25,209 nt of DNA from JBKHBQ01 sp046542305 (GTDB taxonomy: Bacteria; Bacteroidota; Bacteroidia; Bacteroidales; 4484-276): the NCBI GenBank assembly GCA_046542305.1, contig JBKHBQ010000021.1, forward strand, positions 1 to 25,209, in the 5' to 3' direction. Shown piece after piece: positions 6,982 to 13,841 of the stretch (positions are counted from its first letter, which is position 1; each line of letters begins with the position of its first letter). Under the pieces are notes generated by a model. It did no database searches, was not told where the DNA came from, and worked only from the letters and a program-made list of their open reading frames with translations. Made by a program: the position numbers and the translations under genes.

Positions 6982-8178
6982 ATGGAAGAACTCAAAAACA
7001 GAATACTTCAGCTCAGCAGAGATTATCACAGAGAAGTGATCGCGTGGCGCAGGCACATCCATGCACATCCAGAGCTTTCGAAGCAGGAACATGAAACGGC
7101 TGCTTATGTGGCTGCCAGGCTGGATGAATTTGGCATTCCGTACAAAAAAGGCATTGCCGGCACAGGCATCATGGGGATCATTGAGGGCCGGAATCCGCGA
7201 AAAAAAACCATCGCCCTGCGCGGCGATATGGATGCCCTGCCGATCGTGGAAAAAAACGAGGTGGAATACAAGTCGCAAAATCATGGTGTGATGCATGCCT
7301 GTGGCCACGATGTGCATACCACTTCGCTGCTGGGAACCGCAAAGATTCTGAACGAAATTAGAAATGACTTCGAGGGCACGGTGAAGCTGTTTTTCCAGCC
7401 ATCTGAAGAAACATATCCCGGCGGCGCCATCGGGATGATAAAGGAAGGGGTGATGGAAAACCCCAGGCCGGCGCATGTTTTCGGTCAGCATGTTTATCCT
7501 GAGCTGGATGCGGGAAAGATCGGGCTGAAAAGCAAAGAATACATGGCCTCAACCGATGAAATATTCCTGACGGTAAAAGGCCGGGGCGGACATGCGGCAC
7601 AGCCATCGCGAAACATCGACCCGGTGGTAATCTCGGCCTACATCATCGTTGCGCTTCAGCAGATCGTAAGCCGGCATTCGTCGCCGGATGTACCGACGGT
7701 TCTTTCGTTCGGCCGCATCATTGGCGAAGGCCAGACCAATATTATTCCCGATGAAGTGAAGATTGCCGGCACCATCCGCACCTTCGACGAGGAATGGCGC
7801 AGTGAGGCCCACCGCCGCATCACCCGCATGGCACAATCCATCGCCGAAGGGATGGGCGGAAGCTGCGAAGTGTTTATCGATCCGGGATATCCGTTTGTTT
7901 ATAATGATCCGCAGATTACCGTAAAGACCAGGCAATGGGCAATCGAATTCCTGGGCAGGGAAAACGTGGTGGACCTCCCCCTGCGCATGACAGCCGAGGA
8001 TTTCGCCTATTTCGCCAAAGAAGCCCCCTCCTGCTTTTACCGGCTCGGCATACGTAATGAGGCAAAGGGCATCACCTCCAGCCTGCACTCTTCAACTTTC
8101 GACGTGGACGAAAAATGCCTCGAAACAGGTATGGGTTTGATGGCGTGGATTGCAGTGAATGCGCTTCTTGATGAATGA
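6982..8178 (+). CDS. M20 family (M20D) metal-dependent amidohydrolase
   Basis: 398 residues, the normal size for the hippurate hydrolase / N-acyl-amino-acid amidohydrolase / IAA-amino-acid hydrolase group. Visible motifs are WRRHIHAHPELS at the start, RGDMDALPI (Asp82, Asp84), MHACGHDVHT (Cys107, His109, His112), the catalytic/metal pair Glu142-Glu143 in PSEETYPGG, the dimerisation-domain GRGGHAAQP, and MTAEDFAYF near the end. The ACGHD motif, with Cys in the metal site, is characteristic of M20D. It should hydrolyse N-acyl amino acids or related amides in the cytoplasm (no signal peptide). The physiological substrate cannot be told from sequence. It converges on the SLC12-like gene through a hairpin at 8182-8206. 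Confidence 0.93.
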   Translation: MEELKNRILQLSRDYHREVIAWRRHIHAHPELSKQEHETAAYVAARLDEFGIPYKKGIAGTGIMGIIEGRNPRKKTIALRGDMDALPIVEKNEVEYKSQNHGVMHACGHDVHTTSLLGTAKILNEIRNDFEGTVKLFFQPSEETYPGGAIGMIKEGVMENPRPAHVFGQHVYPELDAGKIGLKSKEYMASTDEIFLTVKGRGGHAAQPSRNIDPVVISAYIIVALQQIVSRHSSPDVPTVLSFGRIIGEGQTNIIPDEVKIAGTIRTFDEEWRSEAHRRITRMAQSIAEGMGGSCEVFIDPGYPFVYNDPQITVKTRQWAIEFLGRENVVDLPLRMTAEDFAYFAKEAPSCFYRLGIRNEAKGITSSLHSSTFDVDEKCLETGMGLMAWIAVNALLDE

Positions 8179-8181
8179 TGT

Positions 8182-8206
8182 CAGGTTTGCAATAAAGGCA
8201 AACCTG
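8182..8206. terminator. hairpin between convergent genes, likely bidirectional terminator
   Basis: A perfect 9-bp stem (CAGGTTTGC at 8182-8190 with GCAAACCTG at 8198-8206) encloses the 7-nt loop AATAAAG. It lies 4 bp after the amidohydrolase stop and 51 bp before the convergent cotransporter stop. The tail TATTTGAT is only weakly T-rich, so termination is likely but not textbook. Confidence 0.6.
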
Positions 8207-8256
8207 TATTTGATCTGGAGTTTAAACGAAAAAAAACTCAACACCGGAGGATTAGT

Positions 8257-10500
8257 TTATTTGATTTCTTTTTCCTTGTGGGCATTGATGAAAAGGATAT
8301 TTCCCAGTTCATTGTAGCCGGTGAAAAGGTCGTTGCCGTCGTGCTTTACCTGCTCTGCGCGAAATCCTACCATCGTGAGGCCGGCGTCGTGTGATTTTTC
8401 GTTGATCAGCATCTTGCTGCTCATGTTTTCGTCGCGCTTGATAATCTCGATATTTTTGGGTGAAATAGGAAGCCGGCCGCTTTCGATAAGGTTTTGCAGA
8501 TTTTCCTGCACCTGTTTTTCATTCAATTCTTTGCAAATATTAAAAATCTTTATCTGGCTTCCTTTCCAGTGGGGATGTCCCAGCAGGATGTAGCTCAGCA
8601 GGATCATCAGGCTCGTATTCTCAGCGTCGGTGCTTCGTATCCACAAATGAATTCCACCCGAAAAAATGGTTTTCCGGCGAGAACTGCCAAGTATACATAC
8701 ATCGTAATCGCCGGCCCGTACAAGGTTAAAGTTATCGGTGATCTGACTGAGATTTTCCGGATTTTCCTTATCGAATTCAAAGATCACCATATTGTTCTCC
8801 ATTCCTGAAATGCCCGGAAGCTGAATGATCTGTGCAATGGCCGAGGTATAGCTGGGCGAGATGATGGTATCGATGTACAGGTTGCTTTGATGCTTTTCTG
8901 CCTTTCTGATCAGCTCTTCGAGATCGGCCTGTGCCTTCTCGTGCATGGCCTTGGAAAAATAGCCCGGAAGCAGATGGATATACGTTCCGAAACCGTGGGC
9001 GTAGGCAATCCACGAAAGCAGCTCAAAAGCGTCATCCCGCCTGAAGCTGTCCTGTGAAACACAAACGGCCGATGGCCTCCAGGAAGTGCCGGCCAGGCTT
9101 TTTTTGGATTTTTGCAGATAAACCTGCAACCGTCGGTTCAACTGGAACAAAGCCCCTTTCAACATTGCCTCCATGCCCTGCCTGTCCTTATGATAATTGT
9201 TTACATACAGATAGATCAGCATCATAATGGCAATGGATGCGGCGGCATATCCGGTGTTCATCTTGAACATCAGCCACACGCTCATCACAAAACCGAGCAG
9301 CGCAAAATACCAGCGCGACCTGAATGAAGGCCGGTACGACGGATCGGCACCAAAGTGGTTGAGGAACGAGATCAGGTTCAACGAGCCATAGGTAACCATG
9401 AAAAACATCGAAATGATCTGGGCCACGGCATCCACATCACCCAGTCCAACAAATACAGAAGCCAGGACAATTACCACGATAGAGGCATTTCGCGGTTCGT
9501 TGGTTTTACTCACTACACGCGATAGAAAATAATTTACCGGCCTTATCGGGAACGAACGGTCGGCGGCAAGTGCCTGCAGGGTACGCGGTGCCACCATGAT
9601 GGAACCCAGCGCCGAGGAAATGGTGGAAGCTGCCAGCCCCAGCGGAATCACCCACTTTCCGTATAGTGCAATGTCGCTCATAATTAGCTGATCTTCGATC
9701 AATTCCTGCGGACTGGCAGAAACAGCAAGTTTAAAAATGATGAAAAAATAAATGATCAAACCTGCAAATGTAGCCACGGTGGTTCCCAGCGGGATTGATT
9801 TGGCGGGGTTCCTTAAATCGCCCGAAAGTCCTACCCCTGCTGTCATTCCCGTGAAGGCAGGAAAAATGATGGCAAACACCAAAAAGAAATCCCTGCCATT
9901 TCTGAAATCGCTGAAAATATCGGTGTAGTCGATGGTTTGAGAATATTCGGTACTACCAACAAAAAACAACGTGATGGAAACAAACAGGATGGCCACTACC
10001 ACATAAAGCGCCTTAACACCCACATTCGCACCCTTGGTAAGCATCAGCACGGCGAGGATTCCCATGGCGGGGAGGCTCACCGCCTGCCTTGGAAGTTCGT
10101 ATCCGTATTCATGCCGGAACCAGGTAAAGAAAGGTGTGAAAGCTTCGGTAAATGCAATTACATAAAAAGCCACACTTATGGCCTGCGAAAGGAACAGCGC
10201 GATGCCGATGGTGGCCCCGATATTCAGTCCGAACGAGCGGGAAATAAAAAAGTACTCTCCCCCGCCCTCCACTTTTTGGTTGGTGGCAATCTCAGATATC
10301 GACAATGCTGTGGGAATGGTCACCAAATGCCCTACCAGAACGATCAGCAGTACCCCAAAGAAACCCAGCGTACCTACCGCATAGCCAAACCGTAGAAAAA
10401 GAATGGCACCCAGAATGGTGGATATGGCGGTAAAAAATACGGGAGCCGTCCCAAAGCCCTTGGAGTTTTCTGCAGCTGTACCGGAAAAGGAGATTTTCAT
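8257..10500 (-). CDS. SLC12-like cation-chloride cotransporter / APC-superfamily permease
   Basis: 747 residues. Residues ~15-440 contain about twelve hydrophobic segments, starting with PVFFTAISTILGAILFLRFGYAVG, which matches TM1 of the cation-chloride cotransporter (CCC/SLC12) branch of the APC superfamily. It continues with EGGGEYFFISRSFGLNIG and AFTGMTAGVGLSGDLRNPAKSIPLG, another conserved CCC/APC segment. After ~450 there is a large soluble cytosolic domain (to 747), with LSWIAYAHGFGTYIHLLPGYF and LPISPKNIEIIKRDENMSSKMLINEKSHDAGLTM-like regions, as in CCC C-termini with a USP-like fold. It probably couples Na+ and/or K+ to Cl- transport or moves amino acids; the ion set cannot be decided here. 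It is expressed alone, with a -7 element at 10517-10524. Confidence 0.87.
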   Translation of the reverse strand: MKISFSGTAAENSKGFGTAPVFFTAISTILGAILFLRFGYAVGTLGFFGVLLIVLVGHLVTIPTALSISEIATNQKVEGGGEYFFISRSFGLNIGATIGIALFLSQAISVAFYVIAFTEAFTPFFTWFRHEYGYELPRQAVSLPAMGILAVLMLTKGANVGVKALYVVVAILFVSITLFFVGSTEYSQTIDYTDIFSDFRNGRDFFLVFAIIFPAFTGMTAGVGLSGDLRNPAKSIPLGTTVATFAGLIIYFFIIFKLAVSASPQELIEDQLIMSDIALYGKWVIPLGLAASTISSALGSIMVAPRTLQALAADRSFPIRPVNYFLSRVVSKTNEPRNASIVVIVLASVFVGLGDVDAVAQIISMFFMVTYGSLNLISFLNHFGADPSYRPSFRSRWYFALLGFVMSVWLMFKMNTGYAAASIAIMMLIYLYVNNYHKDRQGMEAMLKGALFQLNRRLQVYLQKSKKSLAGTSWRPSAVCVSQDSFRRDDAFELLSWIAYAHGFGTYIHLLPGYFSKAMHEKAQADLEELIRKAEKHQSNLYIDTIISPSYTSAIAQIIQLPGISGMENNMVIFEFDKENPENLSQITDNFNLVRAGDYDVCILGSSRRKTIFSGGIHLWIRSTDAENTSLMILLSYILLGHPHWKGSQIKIFNICKELNEKQVQENLQNLIESGRLPISPKNIEIIKRDENMSSKMLINEKSHDAGLTMVGFRAEQVKHDGNDLFTGYNELGNILFINAHKEKEIK

Positions 10501-10516
10501 AATCTTGGATTTTGAT

Positions 10517-10524
10517 CAAAAATA
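10517..10524 (-). promoter_or_regulatory. candidate promoter of the SLC12-like gene
   Basis: On the minus strand TATTTTTG (-7) is preceded by TTTG 17 nt upstream, near but below the ideal 19-21 spacing. It lies 16 bp before the ATG at 10500. Confidence 0.45.
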
Positions 10525-10776
10525 ATCTTTTTTATAACTACCAAATTTATTATCGTCAGTGTTCAAAGAAAAGTCCAAAATTGGAAGGTAGGATCAGATT
10601 CCTTACTTCGCCGGGAATCACCGTAGGTTAAGAAATTTAAAAAAATCCCTGAAACCCTTGTCTTTCCATGCAAAAAGAGGAATCTCCCACCACTTAACCA
10701 GGCACTGTTGTTTGATTATAAAAATCAATTGCGCTTCGAAGATGTTCATCCCCCGGCAAGATAAAAGAGAAAGTCG

Positions 10777-10784
10777 TATCTTTG
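10777..10784 (+). promoter_or_regulatory. candidate -7 element for the CAP-SPOR gene
   Basis: TATCTTTG matches TAnnTTTG and lies 43 bp before the ATG at 10828. No clear -33 TTTG is at the right distance. The 8-mer is identical to the one before the amidohydrolase gene. Confidence 0.45.
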
Positions 10785-10827
10785 AACTCCTGAAAATAAC
10801 TCAGAATTAACCAAGAACAGAAAATCA

Positions 10828-11694
10828 ATGTTCAAAATCAAATATTTAATAATTTTTATTTTATTCACCGGATTATTAATGCAAGGCCGGATCCGTGCCC
10901 AGCATGTAATTCCGGATGATTTCTGCATCACCTCCGAGGAGTTGAAGCTTTACAACCTGGTGAACAAATACCGTCAGGAAAATAAACTGCCTGAAATCCC
11001 GCTGTCGAAAAACCTTTGCTATGTGGCCAAGCTACATGTAAACGACCTGCACTACAACCGCCCCGATACGGCCCAATGCAACCTGCACTCCTGGTCGGAT
11101 CAGGGCAATTGGACCGAATGCTGCTACGGCCGCGACATAATTAACAACACCTGCATGACCTCCAAACCCAAAGAACTGACCAGCTATCCGGGCCAGGGAT
11201 ACGAAATCGCCTTCTGGGAAAGTGTGGATGCCATCCCCGCTATTGTCCTCGACCTCTGGAAGTCGTCGGAAGCTTCACGCGAGTTGATTCTTAACCGCGC
11301 ACAATGGAAGGACAAAAGCTGGAAAGCCTTCGGAGTGGGCATTCTGAAAGGCTATGCCGTGGTATGGTTCGGTGCCGAACCAGACGATGCGAACGGTGTC
11401 AGGATTTGCAACAGCGATCAGATAGCCGGTAAACTCATCGATAAAATTCAACTGGCCCAAACGCCCGACGATTCATTCAAATACTACCTGATCATTGCCA
11501 GTTTTAAAGACAACAAGTCGGCACAGGCCGAGGTAAACAAATATAAATCACGCGGATTCAGAACGCCCTCCGTGGTGCAGTCTGCCAAAAATTTCAGGGT
11601 TTCGCTCGGCACCTACAACACGCAGGAGGAAGCGGTTTCAGCCAAGAAAAGCCTGGGCGAAAAATACCAGCAGGCATGGATTCTCAAGCAATAA
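10828..11694 (+). CDS. exported CAP-domain protein with C-terminal SPOR domain
   Basis: 288 residues. A signal peptide (MFKIKYLIIFILFTGLLMQGRIRAQ) is followed by a CAP/SCP-PR1-like domain at ~32-195, with EELKLYNLVNKYRQENKLP, LSKNLCYVAKLHVNDLHYN, a Cys-rich NLHSWSDQGNWTECCYGRD and AVVWFGAEPD. A SPOR domain at ~215-288 has YYLIIASFKDNKSAQAEV, GFRTPSVVQS and FRVSLGTYNTQEEAVSAKK. SPOR domains bind denuded septal peptidoglycan, so the fusion would place the CAP domain at the periplasmic cell wall or division site. CAP function is not settled across bacteria, and no catalytic claim is made. At least eight cysteines suggest disulfides, consistent with export. Its stop is 3 bp from the stop of the convergent NifX-like gene, with no hairpin in between. 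Confidence 0.88.
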   Translation: MFKIKYLIIFILFTGLLMQGRIRAQHVIPDDFCITSEELKLYNLVNKYRQENKLPEIPLSKNLCYVAKLHVNDLHYNRPDTAQCNLHSWSDQGNWTECCYGRDIINNTCMTSKPKELTSYPGQGYEIAFWESVDAIPAIVLDLWKSSEASRELILNRAQWKDKSWKAFGVGILKGYAVVWFGAEPDDANGVRICNSDQIAGKLIDKIQLAQTPDDSFKYYLIIASFKDNKSAQAEVNKYKSRGFRTPSVVQSAKNFRVSLGTYNTQEEAVSAKKSLGEKYQQAWILKQ

Positions 11695-11697
11695 GCT

Positions 11698-12033
11698 TTA
11701 ATGATCGCATAAATTTACACCGGCCTGCAGGTTGTTGTTCAGCAGGTCTTCCACCAGTTCCTCACCGGCTTTTGGCGCTACACCCACATACACATTGATG
11801 CTGTTGGCCAGCAGAATTTGAATGGCACGTTGGCCGATGCCGCCGGCGATGATGTCGGTTACGCCCTGCTCGTGAAGCCACCTGGGGATCGATCCCGGCT
11901 CGTGCGGCGGCGGCGTTAGAATCTGCCTGCCAATAATTTTCGAATCATCGGTTTCGTAAATGGCGAAGTTTTCGCTGTGGCCGAAATGGCTACACAACTG
12001 GTTATTCTGCAATGGAACGGCTATCTTTTTCAT
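11698..12033 (-). CDS. NifX/NifB-type dinitrogenase iron-molybdenum cofactor domain protein
   Basis: 111 residues forming a single dinitrogenase Fe-Mo cofactor biosynthesis domain: MKKIAVPLQNNQLCSHFGHSENFAIYE at the start, PPHEPGSIPRWLHEQGVTDIIAGGIGQRAIQIL, then INVYVGVAPKAGEELVEDLL. Small stand-alone members of this family occur in many non-diazotrophs and are thought to carry iron-sulfur or metal clusters; nothing here indicates nitrogen fixation. It begins 3 bp after the stop of the DUF134 gene, so the two are almost certainly co-transcribed and functionally linked. Length is normal. Confidence 0.9.
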   Translation of the reverse strand: MKKIAVPLQNNQLCSHFGHSENFAIYETDDSKIIGRQILTPPPHEPGSIPRWLHEQGVTDIIAGGIGQRAIQILLANSINVYVGVAPKAGEELVEDLLNNNLQAGVNLCDH

Positions 12034-12036
12034 ATT

Positions 12037-12663
12037 TTATTTTTGATTTGGTTTATTTTTCAGTTTTTTGATGAGTTGCCGGTGATGCGGGGAATTTTCG
12101 CGGATCATGCTTACGTCACATTGCGGACAATACCGGCTGCGGCAGGGCTGCCCCGGCACATGCAGATCACTGAACCCACATTTGGGGCAGATGCATTTTA
12201 CTTCGTCCAAAGCGGTATCCAACGATTTGAGCTTTGCCGTTTCCGGTAGTTCCGGGGTGTTGATCTGTTCAACCTTTTGCGAACGGCAAACCGGACAGGC
12301 CATCGAATCGCTGCTGCTGCGGGCAAGCCTGAAAATGGTGTGGCAGTCGGTGCAATGGAACCAGTCGTCGCCGGATTCCACATTCCCGCCTTCGATCTGG
12401 ATGGTGCGCACCTCCATGAAGGCCCGGGCGATTTTTTTTCGGGCGCTGTCGTAAATGCGCGAAAACGTTGGCCGCGACACATCCATCACCCTCGCGGCTT
12501 CAGCATGGTTCAAATCCTGATAATCGGCCAGCTTTACGGCTTCGTATTCTTCGAGCAAAAGCTTTACCGGCTCCTCCTTGGACTCGGGGCAACCAAAAGG
12601 CTGCAAACCCCTGAATCCCGGCGGATGGATCATCTTTCGCGATCGCTTCGGACGTGGTGACAT
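12037..12663 (-). CDS. DUF134 helix-turn-helix regulator with C-terminal zinc ribbons
   Basis: 208 residues. Residues ~1-100 match DUF134 (MSPRPKRSRKM, FRGLQPFGCP, PVKLLLEEYEAVKLADYQDLNHAEAARVMDVSRPTFSRIYDSARKKIARA), with a sigma-70 region-4-like HTH around 50-80. It then has a first zinc ribbon (C-x2-C in CTDCH, C-x2-C in CPVCRS) and a second (CICPKCG ... PGQPCRSRYCPQC). The PGxPCxxxxCPxC motif is common in small proteins encoded with NifX-like and Mrp-type metal proteins. It is longer than minimal DUF134 proteins (~100 residues) because of the two ribbons. It probably regulates its own operon, and a palindrome sits next to the -7 element upstream. The signal sensed is unknown; metal or redox is a reasonable inference. 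Confidence 0.88.
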   Translation of the reverse strand: MSPRPKRSRKMIHPPGFRGLQPFGCPESKEEPVKLLLEEYEAVKLADYQDLNHAEAARVMDVSRPTFSRIYDSARKKIARAFMEVRTIQIEGGNVESGDDWFHCTDCHTIFRLARSSSDSMACPVCRSQKVEQINTPELPETAKLKSLDTALDEVKCICPKCGFSDLHVPGQPCRSRYCPQCDVSMIRENSPHHRQLIKKLKNKPNQK

Positions 12664-12676
12664 ACATTTTTTTTGG

Positions 12677-12684
12677 CAAAAATA
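12677..12684 (-). promoter_or_regulatory. candidate -7 element of the DUF134-NifX-like operon
   Basis: On the minus strand TATTTTTG matches TAnnTTTG, 13 bp before the ATG at 12663. No TTTG is seen at 19-21 nt upstream; instead a palindrome occupies 12685-12700. Confidence 0.5.
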
Positions 12685-12700
12685 ATGAACATTTGCTCAT
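12685..12700. promoter_or_regulatory. candidate operator palindrome upstream of the DUF134 gene
   Basis: ATGAACATTTGCTCAT is an imperfect palindrome with half-sites ATGAAC and GCTCAT around ATTT; 6 of 8 base pairs match. It directly abuts the -7 element, within the spacer where a repressor would block RNA polymerase. Autoregulation by the DUF134 HTH protein is an inference. Confidence 0.45.
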
Positions 12701-12748
12701 AACAGATACTTTTACAACTTTTCTTTTTTAAGATTGTTTGGCTAATGA

Positions 12749-12756
12749 TATTTTTG
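12749..12756 (+). promoter_or_regulatory. candidate -7 element upstream of the SDR gene
   Basis: TATTTTTG matches TAnnTTTG but lies 174 bp before the ATG at 12931, leaving a long leader that contains the 12811-12840 repeat. The nearest TTTG upstream is only 8 bp away, so the -33 element is unclear. Confidence 0.3.
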
Positions 12757-12810
12757 GAAACAAAGGTTTGATATCAGAGAAAAATGGCATTAGTGCCCGG
12801 TTAAGTTATG

Positions 12811-12840
12811 CAGATTCCTCTTCGCTCGGAATGACACGAG
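12811..12840. repeat. dispersed-repeat-like ATTCC...GGAAT element
   Basis: CAGATTCCTCTTCGCTCGGAATGACACGAG-like stretch: ATTCC (12814-12818) and GGAAT (12828-12832) form an inverted repeat with a 9-nt interval, followed by TGACACGAG. Sequences of this form (ATTCC, TTCGCT, CGGAATGACA) are familiar as dispersed intergenic repeats in many bacterial genomes. Only one copy lies in this window. Confidence 0.5.
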
Positions 12841-12930
12841 TTTTCAAGAGTTGAAAGGAGGAGAGGTTGATCCTCCTGTATTCTGCATGAAATAAAATGA
12901 AGAGAAAATATTAACAGGCAACGCAGCAAA

Positions 12931-13683
12931 ATGAAAAAATACTTCATCATCACCGGCGCGTCGCGGGGACTGGGGAAAGCATTTGCCGAAGCACTCCTCG
13001 ACCAGCAGCATGTACTCTTTCTCATTTCCAGAAGCGAAAACCCGGATATCAGGAACAAAGCACTGATCAAGAACTGCCAGGTTCATGAGATTTCTTTCGA
13101 TCTGTCCGAAACCGAAAAGATCGACAAGCTGATGCGAAACCTGTTGGATCACATTCCGCCTGATGCCGCCACCGGTATTTATCTCATCAACAATGCAGGC
13201 ATCACTGAACCGGTGAGAGAAATCCATCATACCGCCGCAGGTGAGATCCACCGGATCACCGCCGTGAACTTTACGGCCCCGGTATTGCTTACGGCTGCTT
13301 TTATCAAATACGCCGGAGATTATAAAACCGACAAACGCATACTGAACATCACTTCCGGAGCAGCCACACATCCGCACCACGGCATGAGCATGTACTGCGC
13401 CACCAAGGCGGCACTCGACCAGTTTACGCGGAGTGTGGCCCTGGAACAGGATCAGGAAAACGGGGTGCAGCTTCATGCCATCTCGCCGGGATTCGTGGAT
13501 ACTGACATGCCCAACCAACTGATCGGAAAACCGGAGGAAGAATTTGCTGACGCCGAAAAGTTCAGGCAGGCCCGTGAAAAAGGAAAATTTGCCGCGCCGG
13601 ATGAAGTGGCTGAAAAGATCATCCGGCTTTGGTTCGAAAACAGGCTGGCTCATGGCCGGATCAGTCACATAGATGATTTTTAA
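12931..13683 (+). CDS. short-chain dehydrogenase/reductase, benzil/sepiapterin reductase-like
   Basis: 250 residues, a classical SDR. It has the nucleotide-binding TGASRGLGKAFAEALL at residues ~8-23, NNAGIT with the catalytic-fold Asn, NITSGAATHPHHGMSMYCATKAALDQF carrying the Ser / Tyr-x3-Lys active site (YCATK), and the ISPGFVDTDM loop. The SRSENP region after the second strand suggests NADPH preference (Ser-Arg in place of Asp). The size and the GISHIDDF-like end (HGRISHIDDF) fit the YueD-like (S)-benzoin-forming benzil reductase / sepiapterin reductase-like group, cytosolic. The natural substrate is unknown. It is followed 158 bp later by the tricorn homologue, and a shared function is not evident. 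Confidence 0.9.
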   Translation: MKKYFIITGASRGLGKAFAEALLDQQHVLFLISRSENPDIRNKALIKNCQVHEISFDLSETEKIDKLMRNLLDHIPPDAATGIYLINNAGITEPVREIHHTAAGEIHRITAVNFTAPVLLTAAFIKYAGDYKTDKRILNITSGAATHPHHGMSMYCATKAALDQFTRSVALEQDQENGVQLHAISPGFVDTDMPNQLIGKPEEEFADAEKFRQAREKGKFAAPDEVAEKIIRLWFENRLAHGRISHIDDF

Positions 13684-13841
13684 AAAGATGTCCGCTACCG
13701 AACAACCTATGTCGGGTTGTGAACATGGCTGCATACCAGATTGCGCCTGCCTGCGTTGATCTTTAGCAGCTTAAGGTTTATGGTATAAAAATGGTTAAAC
13801 CGGGGCAAAATAATTATCTGTAATAATCAATAATTTAAATC

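Larger units (their letters stand above)
10501..10827. other. 327-bp divergent intergenic region
   Basis: It contains the two outward candidate -7 elements near its ends. The middle (about 10560-10740) shows only scattered A-runs and a distant 7-bp inverted pair (GGTTAAG near 10627, CTTAACC near 10695), too far apart and weak to call. There is no gene or RNA that I can support. Confidence 0.5.

Noticed and set aside
11698..12663. Nitrogen-fixation locus
   Set aside because: Only a small NifX/NifB-type domain protein is present; such proteins are common in non-diazotrophs, and no nitrogenase gene is nearby.
13702..13720. ACAACC/GGTTGT hairpin after the SDR gene as a terminator
   Set aside because: Only a 6-bp stem and no following T-run; too weak to call.
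12844..13734. 296-codon minus-strand frame opposite the SDR gene
   Set aside because: The plus strand encodes an intact SDR with all motifs; the antisense translation shows no family signature.
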